Both the position numbers and the translations under genes were made by a program. From NCBI GenBank assembly GCA_003543235.1, contig DPJA01000038.1, forward strand, positions 566,233 through 630,232: a stretch of 64,000 nucleotides of DNA. Reading direction: 5' to 3'. Below the pieces are notes generated by a model, which was not told the origin of the DNA, searched no databases, and saw only the letters and a list, made by a program, of their open reading frames with translations. Positions 37,199 to 46,623 of this stretch are shown piece after piece (positions within the stretch are counted from its first letter, which is position 1; every line of letters begins with the position of its first letter). The DNA is from Lachnospiraceae bacterium. Its GTDB lineage: Bacteria; Bacillota; Clostridia; Lachnospirales; Anaerotignaceae.

Positions 37199-39052
37199 CT
37201 ACTTAACTATAGCATCAAAAGGACACACTGTAGTACACAAACCGCAATCGTTGCACTGTCCCTTATCAATTATTATGCTGTCTTTTCCAAGGCTTATGGC
37301 AGGACAACCTGTTACATTAATGCACTTTTTACACTTTGTGCATTTGTCTTCTATTAAAGTAATAGGGCTGTATTTAACTTTCTTTCTTGTAGCTTGAATA
37401 GCACATTCTCTTCTTGATAATATTACCTTAACTCCCTTTTTGCCTAAAGCATCTGCAAAAGCGTCTGAAACATCGTTACATTCATAAGCATCCACAACAT
37501 AAAGTTGAGTAACGCCAAGGCCTTTAACCACCTGTTCAATATCCAGCTGTTTCCATTCACCCATCTGATATTCCTGTTCTGTTCCTGGGTTAACCTGCAT
37601 TCCTGTCATTGCTGTCCATCCGTTATCAAGAATTACTACTGTAATATCAATATCATGCTGAAGGGCATTTATAAGCCCTGGAATTCCTCCATGGAAAAAT
37701 GTAGAATCTCCTATAGTAGCTACTACAGGTGTTGGTACGTTGCTGTATATAACGCCTTGTGCCAAAGGAATACTTGCACCCATAGCAAGCTCTGTCCACA
37801 AAATATCAAAAGGAGGCATTGTTCCCAAAATTGTACAGCCAATATCACCAGTAATCATAACGTCATCTTTTTTGTAACCCAGCTTTTTAAGTCCCATTTC
37901 CATGCCCATATATGTACCTCTGTGAGGACATCCTGCACAAAAGCCTATTGGTCTTGCAGCACAGTGCTTTTCTGGTGCATCTAAAACTGGCTCACTTAAA
38001 ATTTCTGGAATTTCCTTGCCTAAAGCTTTGCAAATGCCCAAAACTACAGTGGCACTGTTGTACTCGCCAATTCTTTTATATGTATTATCTTCTTTGCCAA
38101 TAATAACTCTTCTAAGTTCTTTTTTATAAGCCTGCATATAAATGTATTTTTCAAGATGTGGCTCCAGTTCTTCGCAAACAACAATAGTTTCACAGTAGTC
38201 TAAAATCGAATCAATTTTGTCTATTGCATATGGCAAAGTTGCCACAAGCTCCAAGGTTGAAATTTCTGAAACATCTATACTTTCTGCTGAAAGTGCCTCC
38301 AGTGCCTCCCTGGCATAGCCATTTACAATGCCTACGGAAATTAAACCAACGCCGCCTTTTTTGCCAAGCTTAATAACATTTAAATCTTTTTTGGCTATAT
38401 ATTTTTCAGAAAGTGCTAATCTGTCTATCAAATCTTGGTGCTGATTCATACAAATTACTGCCCCAGCTTTTGTATATTTATCTGGGTCTCTTTTAGGCAG
38501 AGGGACTTTTTCCACTGGTATTTTTCTTTCTTCAACATCAATAACAGCATGCGACTGGGAATTGTTTGTAACAAGTCTTATAAATACAGGTCCTCCAATT
38601 TCTTCAGACATATCAAAGGCAATTTGAGTCATGTCGTATATTTCCTGTACAGAGCAAGGTTCAAGCATAGGCATGTCAGACATAATTGCAAAACCTCTTG
38701 TGTCCTGTTCACACATACCTGCTGTTACACCTGGGTCATCTGCAACATAAATTACTAACCCTGCATTACAGCCTGAATAAGCTATACCAATAAGTGAATC
38801 ATAACAAACATTTAAGCCGCTCATTTTAGTGGTGAATAATGCTCTTTGCCCTGCAAGTGCCGCACCTGCTGCAACCTCAAAACCTACCTTTTCATTTACA
38901 CTCCATTCAACCCTTGTGTCAGGCAAATCCATTTTTAAAAGGGATGCAATTGCCTCTGTAGAAGGTGTTCCAGGGTAGCCGCTTACCACTTTAACTGCGG
39001 CACTTAATGCACCAAATGCTAAAGCTTCGTTACCGCTTACCATTTTTTTCAT
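37199..39052 (-). CDS. iorA: Indolepyruvate ferredoxin oxidoreductase alpha subunit
   Basis: A 617-residue fused subunit. N-terminal PFOR-type domain (SGNEALAFGALSAAVKVVSG, YPGTPSTE), then the TPP-binding domain with GDIGCTILG and GDSTFFHGGIPGLINAL and the family's DNGWTAMTGMQ. The C-terminus carries two 4Fe-4S clusters: CTKCKKCINVTGCP and CNDCGLCTTVCP. Members act on indolepyruvate, phenylpyruvate and related aryl 2-oxoacids; the imidazole neighbours suggest imidazolepyruvate as a possible substrate here (inference). AGGAGG precedes ATG 39052. Confidence 0.95.
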   Translation of the reverse strand: MKKMVSGNEALAFGALSAAVKVVSGYPGTPSTEAIASLLKMDLPDTRVEWSVNEKVGFEVAAGAALAGQRALFTTKMSGLNVCYDSLIGIAYSGCNAGLVIYVADDPGVTAGMCEQDTRGFAIMSDMPMLEPCSVQEIYDMTQIAFDMSEEIGGPVFIRLVTNNSQSHAVIDVEERKIPVEKVPLPKRDPDKYTKAGAVICMNQHQDLIDRLALSEKYIAKKDLNVIKLGKKGGVGLISVGIVNGYAREALEALSAESIDVSEISTLELVATLPYAIDKIDSILDYCETIVVCEELEPHLEKYIYMQAYKKELRRVIIGKEDNTYKRIGEYNSATVVLGICKALGKEIPEILSEPVLDAPEKHCAARPIGFCAGCPHRGTYMGMEMGLKKLGYKKDDVMITGDIGCTILGTMPPFDILWTELAMGASIPLAQGVIYSNVPTPVVATIGDSTFFHGGIPGLINALQHDIDITVVILDNGWTAMTGMQVNPGTEQEYQMGEWKQLDIEQVVKGLGVTQLYVVDAYECNDVSDAFADALGKKGVKVILSRRECAIQATRKKVKYSPITLIEDKCTKCKKCINVTGCPAISLGKDSIIIDKGQCNDCGLCTTVCPFDAIVK

Positions 39053-39073
39053 ATATATTCCTCCTAAACCAAT

Positions 39074-40036
39074 CTATTTATTAACAATTTCTGATATTAT
39101 CTTTCCATCCAAAATATTAATTGCATTTAAAGCTGCTGTAAGCTGAAGTTCGTTAAGACTATCCACAGAAAAGTATGAAATGTGAGGTGTAACAAATATT
39201 TTTTCACATTTAAAAACATCTTCATTTCCTGTGGGTGGTTCATTTTCAATAACATCCAGTGTAGCACCTTCAATTTTCCCGCTTTCCACTGCTTTTATTA
39301 ATGCTTTTTCATCAATTACCTTTCCTCTGGAAGCATTTATAATATGTGCCTCTGGCTTCATAAGGTTAAGCTCTTTTTCTGAAATTAAATGCTTAGTAGT
39401 ATTGTCCAGCTTAGAATTTAAGGATATGTAGTCAGCAGTTTTAAAACCCTCTTCAAATTCAACCTTTGTAACGCCCATTTCCTTTGCTGTTTCCTGACTT
39501 ACAAAGGGGTCGTAATACATTACTGTCATTCCAAAAGCAACTGCTTTGTTGGCAATAAGCCTCCCTATTCTTCCAAAGCCAACAATAAATAAACTTTGAC
39601 TTGAAAGCCTTTTAATTTTTCTTTTTACAGCTTGTGCACCCCATAGACCGTTTTTAATGTCAGAATTATAGGAGGAAAGCTGTTTATTATGTCTATATAA
39701 AGCCGCAATTACATAATCCGAAACATCTTCGGCACAATAACCAGGAACATTTGTTACATATATTCCTTTTTCTTTTGCCGCCTTAATATCTACCCTGTCG
39801 TAGCCAACACCGTATACTGATATAACCTTGCATTTTTCAAGCTTATCTATAGTTTCTTTCAGAATATCAACAGATATTTGGCAAATAATTGCATCTGCAT
39901 TATAGCCAAACTTTTCTAAGTCATCTTTGTAATCTTCTGCAGAAAATTTAATTTCGCAATTAGGGAATTTTTCATATATTGCTTTTTTTTCTATCTCATA
40001 ATCAGGCCATTCATTATCAATAATCCATATAAGCAT
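39074..40036 (-). CDS. D-2-hydroxyacid dehydrogenase, copy 2
   Basis: A 320-residue NAD-dependent dehydrogenase of the D-isomer family (CtBP-like). The dinucleotide motif is FIVGFGRIGRLIANKA (about 155). Catalytic residues fit: Arg in NASRGKVIDE (about 235), Glu in IENEPPTG (about 264), His in TPHISYFS (about 283). It reduces a 2-oxoacid to a D-2-hydroxyacid or does the reverse. It is a tandem paralogue of the next gene upstream, about 11 nt away. The substrate is not evident; aryl-lactate-type acids are plausible. Confidence 0.9.
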   Translation of the reverse strand: MLIWIIDNEWPDYEIEKKAIYEKFPNCEIKFSAEDYKDDLEKFGYNADAIICQISVDILKETIDKLEKCKVISVYGVGYDRVDIKAAKEKGIYVTNVPGYCAEDVSDYVIAALYRHNKQLSSYNSDIKNGLWGAQAVKRKIKRLSSQSLFIVGFGRIGRLIANKAVAFGMTVMYYDPFVSQETAKEMGVTKVEFEEGFKTADYISLNSKLDNTTKHLISEKELNLMKPEAHIINASRGKVIDEKALIKAVESGKIEGATLDVIENEPPTGNEDVFKCEKIFVTPHISYFSVDSLNELQLTAALNAINILDGKIISEIVNK

Positions 40037-40047
40037 TTTTAAACCTC

Positions 40048-41016
40048 CTACCCGTTTACCAAATCTGACGGTCTTTCACCATTAAGCATTTTTATAACAT
40101 TATTGGTTGCCCTTACCTTAAGTTCCATATAGCTTTCTTCCGAAATATAAGAAACATGAGGAGTTACAACAATCTTTTCACAGTCAAATATTGCTTCATC
40201 TGTACTTGGTGGCTCGTTGGATATTACATCAACCACTGCCCCTGCAATAAGCCCCTTATTAACTGCATCAATCATATCCTGCTCGTTAATTATTCTTCCC
40301 CTTGCAGTATTAATAAGGTAAGCAGTTTTTTTCATAAGTTGAAAATGCTTTTTGGTTAAAAGATGGTGTGTACCTTCATAATATTTTGCGTTTATGCTTA
40401 TAAAATCTGCGGTCTTAAGACCCTCTTCAAGCTCAACCTTTTTAACACAGTATTCGTCCATTTTATTTTGGTCTACATATGGGTCGTAGGCAATAATATT
40501 TACATCCAGTGCTTTTGCCCTTTTTGCAACAGTGCTTCCAATTTTTCCGCATCCTATAATCAGAAGGGTAGAGCCTTTAATACGCCTTACAGGTTCTTGT
40601 GCAGACTGAGCACCCCAAAGACCTTTTTCCACAGCATTTTTATAAAAATCCAGCTTTTTTCCGAAATAATAAATTCCTGATATAACATAATCTGCTAAAT
40701 CTTCGGCACAGTAACCTTGAACATTGGTTACCATAATACCTTTTTCTTTTGCCGCTTCAATATCCACCCTGTCAAAACCTCCGCCAAAAAGAGCAATACA
40801 TTTGCATTTTTCAAGTCTTTCAATGGTTTCTTTTGGTATGTAAACATAAACCTGTGCAATGATAGCATCTGCCATATACCCAAACTCTTCCAAATCTTTT
40901 TTGTAATCATTCGTTGAAAATTTGATTATACAGTCAGGATATTTTTCTTTTAATATTCTTGTTTCAACCTCATAATCAGGCCATTCTTCATCTATAATCC
41001 AAAATAAAGGAGCCAT
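40048..41016 (-). CDS. D-2-hydroxyacid dehydrogenase, copy 1
   Basis: A 322-residue relative of copy 2 with the same architecture: LIIGCGKIGSTVAKRA, Arg in NTARGRIINE, Glu in ISNEPPSTD and His in TPHVSYIS. Both begin with the same W-I-I-D/N-x-E-W-P-D-Y pattern, which supports duplication. The two may form a heterodimer or act on different substrates or in opposite directions. AGGAGG precedes ATG 41016; about 11 nt separates it from the aconitase X small subunit. Confidence 0.9.
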   Translation of the reverse strand: MAPLFWIIDEEWPDYEVETRILKEKYPDCIIKFSTNDYKKDLEEFGYMADAIIAQVYVYIPKETIERLEKCKCIALFGGGFDRVDIEAAKEKGIMVTNVQGYCAEDLADYVISGIYYFGKKLDFYKNAVEKGLWGAQSAQEPVRRIKGSTLLIIGCGKIGSTVAKRAKALDVNIIAYDPYVDQNKMDEYCVKKVELEEGLKTADFISINAKYYEGTHHLLTKKHFQLMKKTAYLINTARGRIINEQDMIDAVNKGLIAGAVVDVISNEPPSTDEAIFDCEKIVVTPHVSYISEESYMELKVRATNNVIKMLNGERPSDLVNG

Positions 41017-41027
41017 TTTCTTTCCTC

Positions 41028-41429
41028 CTATTCCGCAGTAATTACTCCGTTTGTAGCATCCACCGTCACAATATCGCCGTCTTTTATTTCTTTATAAAAA
41101 CTTGCTTCCACTCTATCTGCAAGGGGCATTTCCATGATGATTGCACTGGCAACCAATGTTGTGTCGGGATTTTTTATTAGCATTGCCTTTGGCTCTGTTC
41201 CTGCAAGCTGAAGCTGATACATTCCGTCTGCCTGAACTACTGAACTGCCTTTTCCGTTAGGAAAAACAAGAATTTTTCCTGTGATACACTGTCCGTAAAG
41301 ACAATGTTGTTTTTCTATCACAATGCCTGTTTTAGGGTCAACCAGATAAAAGCAAAAATCATCTTCTGATGTTAAAATTTCGCCTGTGGCAACGCCTTCA
41401 GAAATTTTATGGCATTTATATGTTTTCAT
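41028..41429 (-). CDS. Aconitase X small (swivel) subunit, DUF126
   Basis: A 133-residue DUF126 protein with the characteristic FPNGKGSSVVQADGMYQL motif (about 60) and IIMEMPLADR near the middle. It forms the swivelling domain of two-subunit aconitase X hydro-lyases with the large subunit encoded 1 nt upstream. Characterised aconitase X enzymes include cis-3-hydroxyproline dehydratase and archaeal mevalonate 5-phosphate dehydratase; which acid is dehydrated here is unknown. Confidence 0.9.
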   Translation of the reverse strand: MKTYKCHKISEGVATGEILTSEDDFCFYLVDPKTGIVIEKQHCLYGQCITGKILVFPNGKGSSVVQADGMYQLQLAGTEPKAMLIKNPDTTLVASAIIMEMPLADRVEASFYKEIKDGDIVTVDATNGVITAE

Positions 41430-41430
41430 A

Positions 41431-42630
41431 TTATATCTCCCCTTTCAAAGCTGATTCAACACATTGTGTTAACTCAGAAATTACAAACTGCATATCTCTT
41501 CTTTTTGTGTAATAAGCACATTTTGGTGAATCTGTAACACCTTTTTTGCCATATAAGAACTTCCAACAAGGCTGATCCATACAGGTATCGGCTACAATTT
41601 CGCCACCAGCCGCCTTTATTATTTCATAAAAGCCCATCTGCATCGATAAATTTCTTGATAATGATGAGGTCATAATAAAAAGTGGAACTGCAAGTTTTTT
41701 ACCCTCAACTATATCTGCCACTGTTTTAATTTGGTCAATTGTAAAATGAGGGCAACCGAATAATGCAAAATCAATTTTTCCACCTGGGTCTGTTAAATCG
41801 GCCCTCATTTTTGCCAAATCCTCATTGGTTATTGTAACTATTTCTTTTGGCGTTTCACCGTGGAAGGCATCTTCAATAGTTTTAGCTTCTGGCGTAAAAC
41901 CTACTATATGATATATGGCAACATTTCCTCCAGTGTTAAGCTGTGCACCTAAATTCATAAGTGCTTCCTTGGATGGATTTTTAAGTCCGTTAAACACTGG
42001 AATTTTAAAGCCTGTTTTTTGAGGAGTAAAATAACCCAACATCTGGTAATCAAAATCGGTCTTCATATCCGCTTCAACATTAACCAGAACTTCGCCTTTT
42101 CTGTTTTCATCCAGTAAATATCCGTAATATGGTGTAACTCCTGTTACTGCCGCACAAAGAGCACTTTGCGCCGCTTCTCTGTTGGTTCTTGCTCCGTAAA
42201 CAGAATTTATAAAAGGGGTTGCACTGGATTCTGAAAAGGAAGTAATTTCACCAAATCTTGGCACATTTTTTTCCAAATATGGTGTACAGTTATAGGTTAA
42301 AATTGCTCCTATTTTTTTATAAGCTTCATGGGTACGCTTAACAATATCTTCATCTTCTGGTTCAATATTAGTAATACACTTAAACTGCTCTAAGTTGAAA
42401 CTTGGATTTACAGTTGGAGGAATTTTACAGACTGCACCGCCAGCAACCAGTTTTTCAACAAACCATAAGTCAGCCTCTTGATTGCTAAGTGCCACATGTG
42501 TTCTTGTTACAGGAACCATATAAGGAGCATCAAATGCTTCTCCAACAGCAACTTGTATTTTCATAGCAAGCTGTGTTCCTTTTCCATATTTTCCATCAAG
42601 CATCGCTTGTTCTTCCTCATTCAGTTTCAT
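41431..42630 (-). CDS. Aconitase X catalytic subunit, DUF521
   Basis: A 399-residue aconitase X large subunit. It begins LNEEEQAMLDGKYGKGTQLA, with ESSATPFINSVYGARTNRE (about 135) and GCPHFTIDQIKTVADIVEGK (about 290) as family landmarks, and ADTCMDQPCWKF near the C-terminus holding possible cluster cysteines. It should dehydrate a hydroxyacid. In this operon a dehydratable hydroxyacid could be the product of the adjacent 2-hydroxyacid dehydrogenases. Its ATG overlaps the TPP-enzyme stop by 4 nt. Confidence 0.92.
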   Translation of the reverse strand: MKLNEEEQAMLDGKYGKGTQLAMKIQVAVGEAFDAPYMVPVTRTHVALSNQEADLWFVEKLVAGGAVCKIPPTVNPSFNLEQFKCITNIEPEDEDIVKRTHEAYKKIGAILTYNCTPYLEKNVPRFGEITSFSESSATPFINSVYGARTNREAAQSALCAAVTGVTPYYGYLLDENRKGEVLVNVEADMKTDFDYQMLGYFTPQKTGFKIPVFNGLKNPSKEALMNLGAQLNTGGNVAIYHIVGFTPEAKTIEDAFHGETPKEIVTITNEDLAKMRADLTDPGGKIDFALFGCPHFTIDQIKTVADIVEGKKLAVPLFIMTSSLSRNLSMQMGFYEIIKAAGGEIVADTCMDQPCWKFLYGKKGVTDSPKCAYYTKRRDMQFVISELTQCVESALKGEI

Positions 42631-44312
42631 TCTAATTCCTCCTTTTTTCCCAATTCCATCTCCATTTGTTTTAAATGTTGTGTCAGCTTAATATTTTCGT
42701 TATAGTCAACTCTGCAATCTATCACACTTGGTATTTTTTGCTTAAAAGCATCTATTAATGTAGGAATTAAATCCTCTGTTTTTTCAATTGTATATCCCTT
42801 ACAATTCATACTTTCGGCATACATTTTAAAATTCGGGTTGGTAAAATCAACACAAGCCGTTTTATTAAACTTTTCCTGTTGTTTCCATTTTATTAATCCA
42901 TAACTTTCATCATTTAAAATTAAAACAACAATTGGTGTCCCTATTCTTAATGCGGTTTCAAGCTCCTGCGAATTCATCATAAATCCTCCGTCACCTGTGA
43001 TGGCCAATACTTTTTTATCCGGATTGATAAGTTTAGCGGCTACTGCTCCAGGCACTGCAATCCCCATGGAGGCAAAGCCATTAGATATGATACATGTATT
43101 CGGCTTATAGCAATTGTAATGCCTTGCTATCCACATTTTGTGTGCCCCAACATCACTTATTACAATATCATCTTTCCCCATTACCTTTCGTACATCATTA
43201 AGAAGTCTTTGAGGTTTTATTGGAAAACTGTTATCTTTTGCATACGCTTCATGCTCTGCAACTATTTTTTCTTTTATAGTTAAAGCAAAGTCCGCATCTT
43301 CAGCCCTATCCGCTCGTTTATTTATTTCCTCAAGGGAGTCTGCAATGCTTCCAATCAGCTCTAAAGAGGGCTCATAATTTTTATTAACATCCGCAGGCTG
43401 TGTGCTTATATGTATAATTTTGGCATGATTATCTCCGTTCCACTTTCTTGGATTATATTCAACAATATCATACCCAACAGCTATTACCAAATCCGCTTTA
43501 GCTAAAACTCTGTCAACATAATCTATCTGTGGAATTCCTGTAGTCCAAAGTGAATATTTACTGTCATAGGAAATAATTCCTTTAGCCATCATAGTATTAA
43601 CTACAGGGATTTTAACTTCTTCGGCAAATTTAGTAAGCTCATAGGAGCAATCGTTTCTTACAGCTTCGCTTCCCACCAAAATAACTGGATATTTAGCTAT
43701 AGAAATCATCCTTGCTGCCCTTTCAATATTTTTAAATGAGGTATATCCTATTTTTTGAGCTCTTTTTTTTAATGGATTCCCCTCTACAGGCATACTTGCA
43801 ATATTATTTGGCAAATCGATATGAACAGCACCTGGCTTTTCCATTTCTGCATATTTAAATGCAAGCCTTACAATTTCAGTAACCGTATCTGGACGTACAA
43901 TTTGTTTGCTTCTTTTGGTTATTGGTTCAAACATATGCACTAAGTCCAAATATTGGTGACTTGTGATATGCATTTTATCAGTGCCAACCTGCCCTGTTAT
44001 TGCAAGCAAAGGAGCTCCATCCAAATTTGCATCTGCAACACCTGTTACAAGATTTGTAGCCCCAGGTCCTAAGGTTGCAAGGCACACACCAGCCTTACCC
44101 GTAAGCCTTCCATACACATCTGCCATAAATGCAGCCCCTTGCTCATGGCGTGTTACAATAAATTTTATTGTGGAGTTTTCAATGGCATTAATCATATCAA
44201 GTGTTTCCTCTCCTGGTATGCCAAAAATATATTCCACGCCCTCTTGTTCCAAACATTTAACCAGTAAGTCTGCTGTGTTCATAACCATTACTTCTTTTTC
44301 AATCTCTGTCAT
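42627..44312 (-). CDS. Acetolactate-synthase-like TPP enzyme
   Basis: A 561-residue thiamine-pyrophosphate enzyme of the acetolactate synthase/2-oxoacid decarboxylase family. The catalytic Glu is in FIVTRHEQGAAFMADVYGR (about 50), and the TPP motif is GDGGFMMNSQELETALRIG (about 443) ending with NDESYGLIKW. Because it lies between hutU and aconitase X rather than in a branched-chain operon, and has no small subunit gene, I doubt it is biosynthetic. It may decarboxylate or carboligate a 2-oxoacid of this pathway. ATG 44312 has AGGTGG upstream. Confidence 0.88.
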   Translation of the reverse strand: MTEIEKEVMVMNTADLLVKCLEQEGVEYIFGIPGEETLDMINAIENSTIKFIVTRHEQGAAFMADVYGRLTGKAGVCLATLGPGATNLVTGVADANLDGAPLLAITGQVGTDKMHITSHQYLDLVHMFEPITKRSKQIVRPDTVTEIVRLAFKYAEMEKPGAVHIDLPNNIASMPVEGNPLKKRAQKIGYTSFKNIERAARMISIAKYPVILVGSEAVRNDCSYELTKFAEEVKIPVVNTMMAKGIISYDSKYSLWTTGIPQIDYVDRVLAKADLVIAVGYDIVEYNPRKWNGDNHAKIIHISTQPADVNKNYEPSLELIGSIADSLEEINKRADRAEDADFALTIKEKIVAEHEAYAKDNSFPIKPQRLLNDVRKVMGKDDIVISDVGAHKMWIARHYNCYKPNTCIISNGFASMGIAVPGAVAAKLINPDKKVLAITGDGGFMMNSQELETALRIGTPIVVLILNDESYGLIKWKQQEKFNKTACVDFTNPNFKMYAESMNCKGYTIEKTEDLIPTLIDAFKQKIPSVIDCRVDYNENIKLTQHLKQMEMELGKKEELE

Positions 44313-44332
44313 ACTGACCACCTACCGCACTA

Positions 44333-46351
44333 TTATTTTTTATGAATTGTTTCCGATACCAATTTATCATCTGCCACAAACGGAATCGTTATATGGTCCG
44401 TATCTTTTTTCATTTGGTTATATTCAATGCAAGTTGATATGGAATTTTCGTTTCTTGCCCAGCTTCTTCTTGAAACGCCCACCATAGTATCCCAAGGCAT
44501 TGCTAAAGATAAAATGGTATCCACTCTTTCACTGCCATCCAAAACCATACCAAATCCACCGTTTATAGATTTTCCTATTCCAACCCCACCGCCGTTATGT
44601 AGTGCTATCAAACTCATACCTCTTGCGGCATTTCCTGCAAAGCACTGAACAGCCATATCTGCCATAATGTTTGAGCCATCTTTTATATTTGATGTTTCTC
44701 TAAATGGCGAATCTGTACCGCCTGTATCATGATGGTCACGCCCAAGCATAACAGGGCCTATCTTTCCTTCTCGAACCATCTCATTAAACTTTAATGCAAT
44801 TTTTGTTCTTCCTATAGCATCCTGGTATAATATTCTGGCTTGAGTTCCAACAACCATTTTGTTGTTTTTAGCGTCACGCACCCAGATATAGTTATCTCTG
44901 TCCTGATACCTTCTTTCAGGATCTATGCATTCCATGGCTGCTTTATCTGTAGCATCCAAATCTTCTGGTTTACCACTTAAGCAAACCCACCTAAACGGAC
45001 CGTAACCAAAATCAAATAACTGCGGTCCTAAAATATCCTCTACATAGGATGGAAAAACAAAACCCTCTTTTTCATCAGTCCCATTTTTACATATTTCGGT
45101 TACTCCTGCATCAAATATAGCTTTCATAAAGCTGTTTCCGTAATCAAAGAAGTAAGTTCCTTTTTTAGAAAGCTGACATATGAGTTCATAATGATGTTTC
45201 AACGTTTCATTAACCAAGCCACAAAACTTTTGGGGGTCATTGTCAAGCATTTGGGTTCTCTCCTCAAAGGATAATCCTTGAGGACAATATCCCCCATCAT
45301 ACGGAACATGGCAGGAGGTTTGGTCCGAAAGAAGTTCTACAAAAATATTATTTGAAACAACATATTCTAATAAATCTACTACATTCCCATGGTAAGCAAT
45401 AGAACAAGGCTGTTTTTTCTCTTTGTACTCAACAACCCATTTAAATACTTCCCCTAAATCCGAAGACATTTTGCTAACCCAGCCTTGGCTGAATCTGGTA
45501 TTTATTCTGGAAATATCTACTTCAGCAATAACCGATACAGCACCTGCAATTTCTGCAGCTTTACCCTGAGCGCCGCTCATTCCTCCCAAACCTGAAGAAA
45601 TAAATAATTTGCCAGCTAAATCTTCATTTTGCCCTAAACCAAACTTCAATCTTCCGGCGTTTAAAAGTGTATTAAATGTTCCATGAACAATTCCTTGTGG
45701 CCCAATGTACATCCATCCCCCTGCTGTCATTTGTCCATAATTTGCAACCCCCATTGCCGCTGCTCTGTTAAAGTTGTCTAAATTGTCAAACATTCCAATC
45801 ATTAACCCGTTTGTAATAATAACTCTGGGTGAGGTTTTGCTGGATTTAAATACTCCCGCTGGGTGCCCGGATTCTATAACCAAAGTTTGCTCATCCGTTA
45901 ACAACTCTAAATACTTTTTAATTAGCCTGTACTGCATCCAGTTTTGGCAAACCTGCCCTGTTTCTCCGTATGTAACTAATTCATAGGGATACAAAGCAAC
46001 CTCAAAATCAAGATTATTTTCTATCATCACCTGAAAAGCTTTGCCTTCTATACATTTACCATTATACTCATCTATTGGCTTACCATATATTCTTCCAAGG
46101 GGTCTAAACCTGTAGCCATATATTCTTCCGTGCTCTTTTAATTCCTGCAAAAATTCCGATGCCATCTCTTCATGGTATTTTTCAGGTATATATCTAAGGG
46201 CATTTTTTAAAGCAAGCTCTACATCATTCTCAGATAACACAGACTCTCTTTTAGGTGCTCTTCTTATACCTTCAGCAAACCTCGGAGTATCTGGAAGTTC
46301 ATCGTCTAGTTTTATCGTCATTGATTCATATATCAGTTTATTATCTATCAT
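44333..46351 (-). CDS. hutU: Urocanate hydratase (or a related hydratase)
   Basis: A 672-residue urocanate hydratase of the long clostridial type. Landmarks are GGWMYIGPQGIVHGTFNTL (about 213), GLGGMSGAQGKAAEIAGA, AYHGNVVDLLEYV and CHVPYDGGYCPQGLSFEER (about 363). The enzyme uses bound NAD to hydrate urocanate to imidazolonepropionate. First gene of the minus-strand catabolic operon; ATG 46351 has GGGGAGG upstream, directly preceded by a terminator-like hairpin. No histidine ammonia-lyase is in the window, so urocanate must come from elsewhere or another route. A thiourocanate-type substrate is an alternative. Confidence 0.93.
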   Translation of the reverse strand: MIDNKLIYESMTIKLDDELPDTPRFAEGIRRAPKRESVLSENDVELALKNALRYIPEKYHEEMASEFLQELKEHGRIYGYRFRPLGRIYGKPIDEYNGKCIEGKAFQVMIENNLDFEVALYPYELVTYGETGQVCQNWMQYRLIKKYLELLTDEQTLVIESGHPAGVFKSSKTSPRVIITNGLMIGMFDNLDNFNRAAAMGVANYGQMTAGGWMYIGPQGIVHGTFNTLLNAGRLKFGLGQNEDLAGKLFISSGLGGMSGAQGKAAEIAGAVSVIAEVDISRINTRFSQGWVSKMSSDLGEVFKWVVEYKEKKQPCSIAYHGNVVDLLEYVVSNNIFVELLSDQTSCHVPYDGGYCPQGLSFEERTQMLDNDPQKFCGLVNETLKHHYELICQLSKKGTYFFDYGNSFMKAIFDAGVTEICKNGTDEKEGFVFPSYVEDILGPQLFDFGYGPFRWVCLSGKPEDLDATDKAAMECIDPERRYQDRDNYIWVRDAKNNKMVVGTQARILYQDAIGRTKIALKFNEMVREGKIGPVMLGRDHHDTGGTDSPFRETSNIKDGSNIMADMAVQCFAGNAARGMSLIALHNGGGVGIGKSINGGFGMVLDGSERVDTILSLAMPWDTMVGVSRRSWARNENSISTCIEYNQMKKDTDHITIPFVADDKLVSETIHKK

Positions 46352-46372
46352 ACTGATTCCTCCCCAAAAAAA

Positions 46373-46414
46373 ATTGCCGTTCACCTATTTGATATCTATA
46401 GGAAACACGGCATT
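46373..46414 (-). promoter_or_regulatory. Terminator-like attenuator in the hutU leader
   Basis: On the minus strand TGCCGTGTTTCCTAT pairs with ATAGGTGAACGGCA to form a long stem, followed by eight T residues that run straight into the GGGGAGG ribosome binding site. A full terminator here would stop every transcript before hutU, so regulated antitermination or inefficient termination is expected. Confidence 0.75.
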
Positions 46415-46471
46415 GTGTGATTAATTGTCTTAATTTATTTAACTTGAACATAATATATCATAACCATAGTC

Positions 46472-46504
46472 TATAAAGCGTCTATTTTTTTTTAGACGTT
46501 TATA
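46472..46504. promoter_or_regulatory. Operator-like inverted repeat between hutU and the BTAD regulator
   Basis: TATAAAGCGTCTA, an 8-bp T-run, then TAGACGTTTATA form an inverted repeat with one extra base. A closely similar element (same TATAAARCGTCTA with a TAGAC partner, and ATCATAAC upstream in both) lies at 57162-57187 before the ABC permease. The 992-residue regulator encoded next to it is the natural candidate binder. Confidence 0.65.
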
Positions 46505-46623
46505 AAAAAAAAGACTTGTTAACTTTTCAATTAATATGTATACTACAATTGATAATAAAACAAACGACAATGGAGTTGCCAATAATTTTGGTTACTCCTT
46601 TTTTTATTAGAGAGGTGATTTTT

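Noticed and set aside
42627..44312. Calling the TPP enzyme a biosynthetic acetolactate synthase (ilvB)
   Set aside because: No small regulatory subunit or branched-chain genes accompany it, and its neighbours are catabolic, so only the family is named.
46373..46414. A T-box or classical HutP-controlled leader for hutU
   Set aside because: No T-box core (AGGGUGGNACCGCG-like) and no convincing NAG-repeat arrangement or hutP gene is visible; only the terminator-like hairpin is supported.
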